From: Xiamenia xianingshaonis
Lineage (GTDB): Bacteria > Actinomycetota > Coriobacteriia > Coriobacteriales > Eggerthellaceae
Reading direction: 5' to 3'
DNA length: 64,000 nt
Assembly (NCBI RefSeq): GCF_017945865.1
Contig: NZ_CP072829.1
Location: 2,170,001-2,234,000 of the forward strand
Shown: one piece after another, positions 62,747-64,000 of the stretch
Layout of the letters: each line of letters opens with the position of its first letter
Position numbering within the stretch: the stretch's first letter is position 1
Position numbers and translations under genes: made by a program
Notes under the pieces: generated by a model
Databases searched by the model: none
Told to the model about the DNA's origin: nothing
What the model saw: the letters and a program-made list of their open reading frames with translations, nothing else

Positions 62747-64000
62747 TTACTCCCAGGCGCTGCGGCCTTTGGCGGCTCGGTCGCCGATGTCGGTGCGCAG
62801 CTGCTTGCCTTCGAAGTTGATCAGGTCGCAGGCCTCGTACGCGCGCTCCTGGGCTTCTTCGAACGTCTCGCCGAGCGCCACCACGTTCAGCACGCGGCCG
62901 CCGGCGGTCACCAGCTCGTCGTCGTGGTTCTTCGCCGTGCCGGCATGGAACACCGTCACGCCCTTGAGCGCTTCGGCATCGTCGATCCCTAGGATGACCT
63001 TGCCTTTTTCGTACGATCCGGGATAGCCTTCGCTCGCCAGGACCACGCACACGGCCCATTCGTCGTTCCAGTGCAGCTTCACGTCGTCAGGCCGCCCCTC
63101 GGCCACGGCCAGCATGATTTCAGCCAGGTCGGATTCAAGGCGCGGCAGCACCACTTGCGTCTCCGGATCGCCGAAGCGCGCGTTGAACTCCAGCACCTTC
63201 GGCCCTTCCGGCGTCAGCATGAAGCCGCCGTACAGCACGCCGCGGTAGTCGTGCTCAAAATGCTCGGCGTCGGTGCCGCGAGCGGCACGCTTCATGACCT
63301 CTTTCATGGCGGCCAGCTCGTCGGCCTCGACGATGGGCACCGGCGAGTACGCGCCCATGCCGCCGGTATTCGGACCACGGTCGCCTTCAAAGGCACGCTT
63401 GTGGTCCTGCGCCGTCACCATGCAATGCGCCTTGCCGTCGGCCACGAACGCCAACAGCGAGCACTCCGGCCCGGTCAGGCATTCTTCGATGACCACCGTG
63501 CTGCCAGCGTCGCCAAACGTGCCGTCGAAGCAGTCATGGATGGCATCTTCGGCGTCTTCCATGTCGTCGGCCACCACAACGCCCTTGCCGGCCGCCAGGC
63601 CGTCCGCCTTCACGACGAGCGGGGCGCCCATCTCGTGCGCGAACGCCAGCGCTTCTGCCTCGGTGGAGAAGCTGCCGTACCGCGCCGTCGGAATGTCGAG
63701 GGCCCGCATGAACTCCTTGCTGTACGTCTTGCTGCCCTCAAGCTGGGCTCCCTGGGCATCGGGGCCGAACACGGCGATGCCGCCGGCTCGCAGCACGTCG
63801 GCGACGCCCGCCACGAGCGGCGCCTCGGGGCCGATCACCACGAGGTCGATGTTATTATCCTTTGCGAAGGATAATACCGCCTCCCCATCATTGATGACAA
63901 GATTGGTCACATTCGTGGCAATCTCTTCCGTGCCGCCGTTGCCGGGCGCCACAAACAGCGCCTCGACGAGCGGAGACTTCTTCAGCGCCCAGGTCATGGC
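62747..64000 (-). CDS. purD: phosphoribosylamine-glycine ligase, 5' end cut by the window
   Basis: The purine-synthesis enzyme that joins phosphoribosylamine and glycine. The visible 416 residues lack only the extreme N-terminal GxGGREHA motif, which lies beyond base 64000. The frame is still open at the window edge. The ATP-grasp core shows VVKADGLAAGKGVVVA, TGGMGAYSPVP and EFNARFGDPETQ, all intact. Followed by a terminator. Confidence 0.95.
   Translation of the reverse strand, partial: AMTWALKKSPLVEALFVAPGNGGTEEIATNVTNLVINDGEAVLSFAKDNNIDLVVIGPEAPLVAGVADVLRAGGIAVFGPDAQGAQLEGSKTYSKEFMRALDIPTARYGSFSTEAEALAFAHEMGAPLVVKADGLAAGKGVVVADDMEDAEDAIHDCFDGTFGDAGSTVVIEECLTGPECSLLAFVADGKAHCMVTAQDHKRAFEGDRGPNTGGMGAYSPVPIVEADELAAMKEVMKRAARGTDAEHFEHDYRGVLYGGFMLTPEGPKVLEFNARFGDPETQVVLPRLESDLAEIMLAVAEGRPDDVKLHWNDEWAVCVVLASEGYPGSYEKGKVILGIDDAEALKGVTVFHAGTAKNHDDELVTAGGRVLNVVALGETFEEAQERAYEACDLINFEGKQLRTDIGDRAAKGRSAWE

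Noticed and set aside
62538-63059. Minus-strand ORF overlapping the end of purD
   Set aside because: Arg-rich shadow frame of purD running through its terminator.

Overview
The window is a gene-dense, high-GC segment from a Gram-positive, probably anaerobic actinobacterium. The best fit is Coriobacteriia, probably Eggerthellaceae (inference). The evidence is sortase-anchored and lipoprotein surface proteins, CIRCE control of groEL, a TsaB-RimI-TsaD fusion, an IS1249-like insertion sequence and arsS-type radical SAM genes. Most genes lie on the minus strand.

Surface-assembly region (about 0.5-24.5 kb, minus strand). Read right to left it holds a 1543-residue Big_2/InlB-repeat wall protein, a membrane protein, a coiled-coil protein, a Ser/Lys signal peptidase, a giant 2913-residue LPATG adhesin (degenerate CHAP domain, at least six Cna_B-type repeats), an LPSTG major pilin and a class C sortase. 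These are followed by a tightly overlapping five-gene set of small exported proteins that ends in a SipW-type (Ser/His) signal peptidase. The layout suggests one block that builds a sortase pilus together with a TasA-like, SipW-dependent layer. A possible type I toxin-like peptide lies at the left edge.

Type IV pilus-like operon (25-29 kb, minus strand). A GspF/PilC platform protein, four small single-pass pseudopilin-like proteins and a PilT-type ATPase. PilB and a prepilin peptidase are not in the window.

Envelope and lipoprotein region (29-39 kb). Transglutaminase-like lipoprotein, YARHG zinc-ribbon protein, amidase_2 lipoprotein, class A beta-lactamase-fold lipoprotein, two further lipoproteins, a zinc-ribbon membrane protein and an SPFH/zinc-ribbon protein. 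Two BrnT/BrnA-like toxin-antitoxin pairs and one XRE regulator lie among them, each preceded by repeat operators.

Island at tRNA-Thr (40.3-43.6 kb). An intact tRNA-Thr(CGU) and a 56-bp copy of its 3' end bracket an arsS-like radical SAM gene, an AhpD-like gene with a consensus promoter, and an IS1249-like element with doubled ends and an 8-bp target duplication.

Right part (43.7-64 kb). GH25 muramidase, PopT/DUF368 undecaprenyl-phosphate carrier, and a 1-kb gene-free stretch with two unusual repeat structures. Then CIRCE-groEL, a MoxR/VWA pair divergent from a BspA-type LRR protein, tsaE and the TsaB-RimI-TsaD fusion, a DUF4143 ATPase behind paired operators, ackA, a HemN-like radical SAM protein, a small AbrB/MazE-type protein and purD, which is cut by the window end. 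No CRISPR array, phage module or rRNA was seen.
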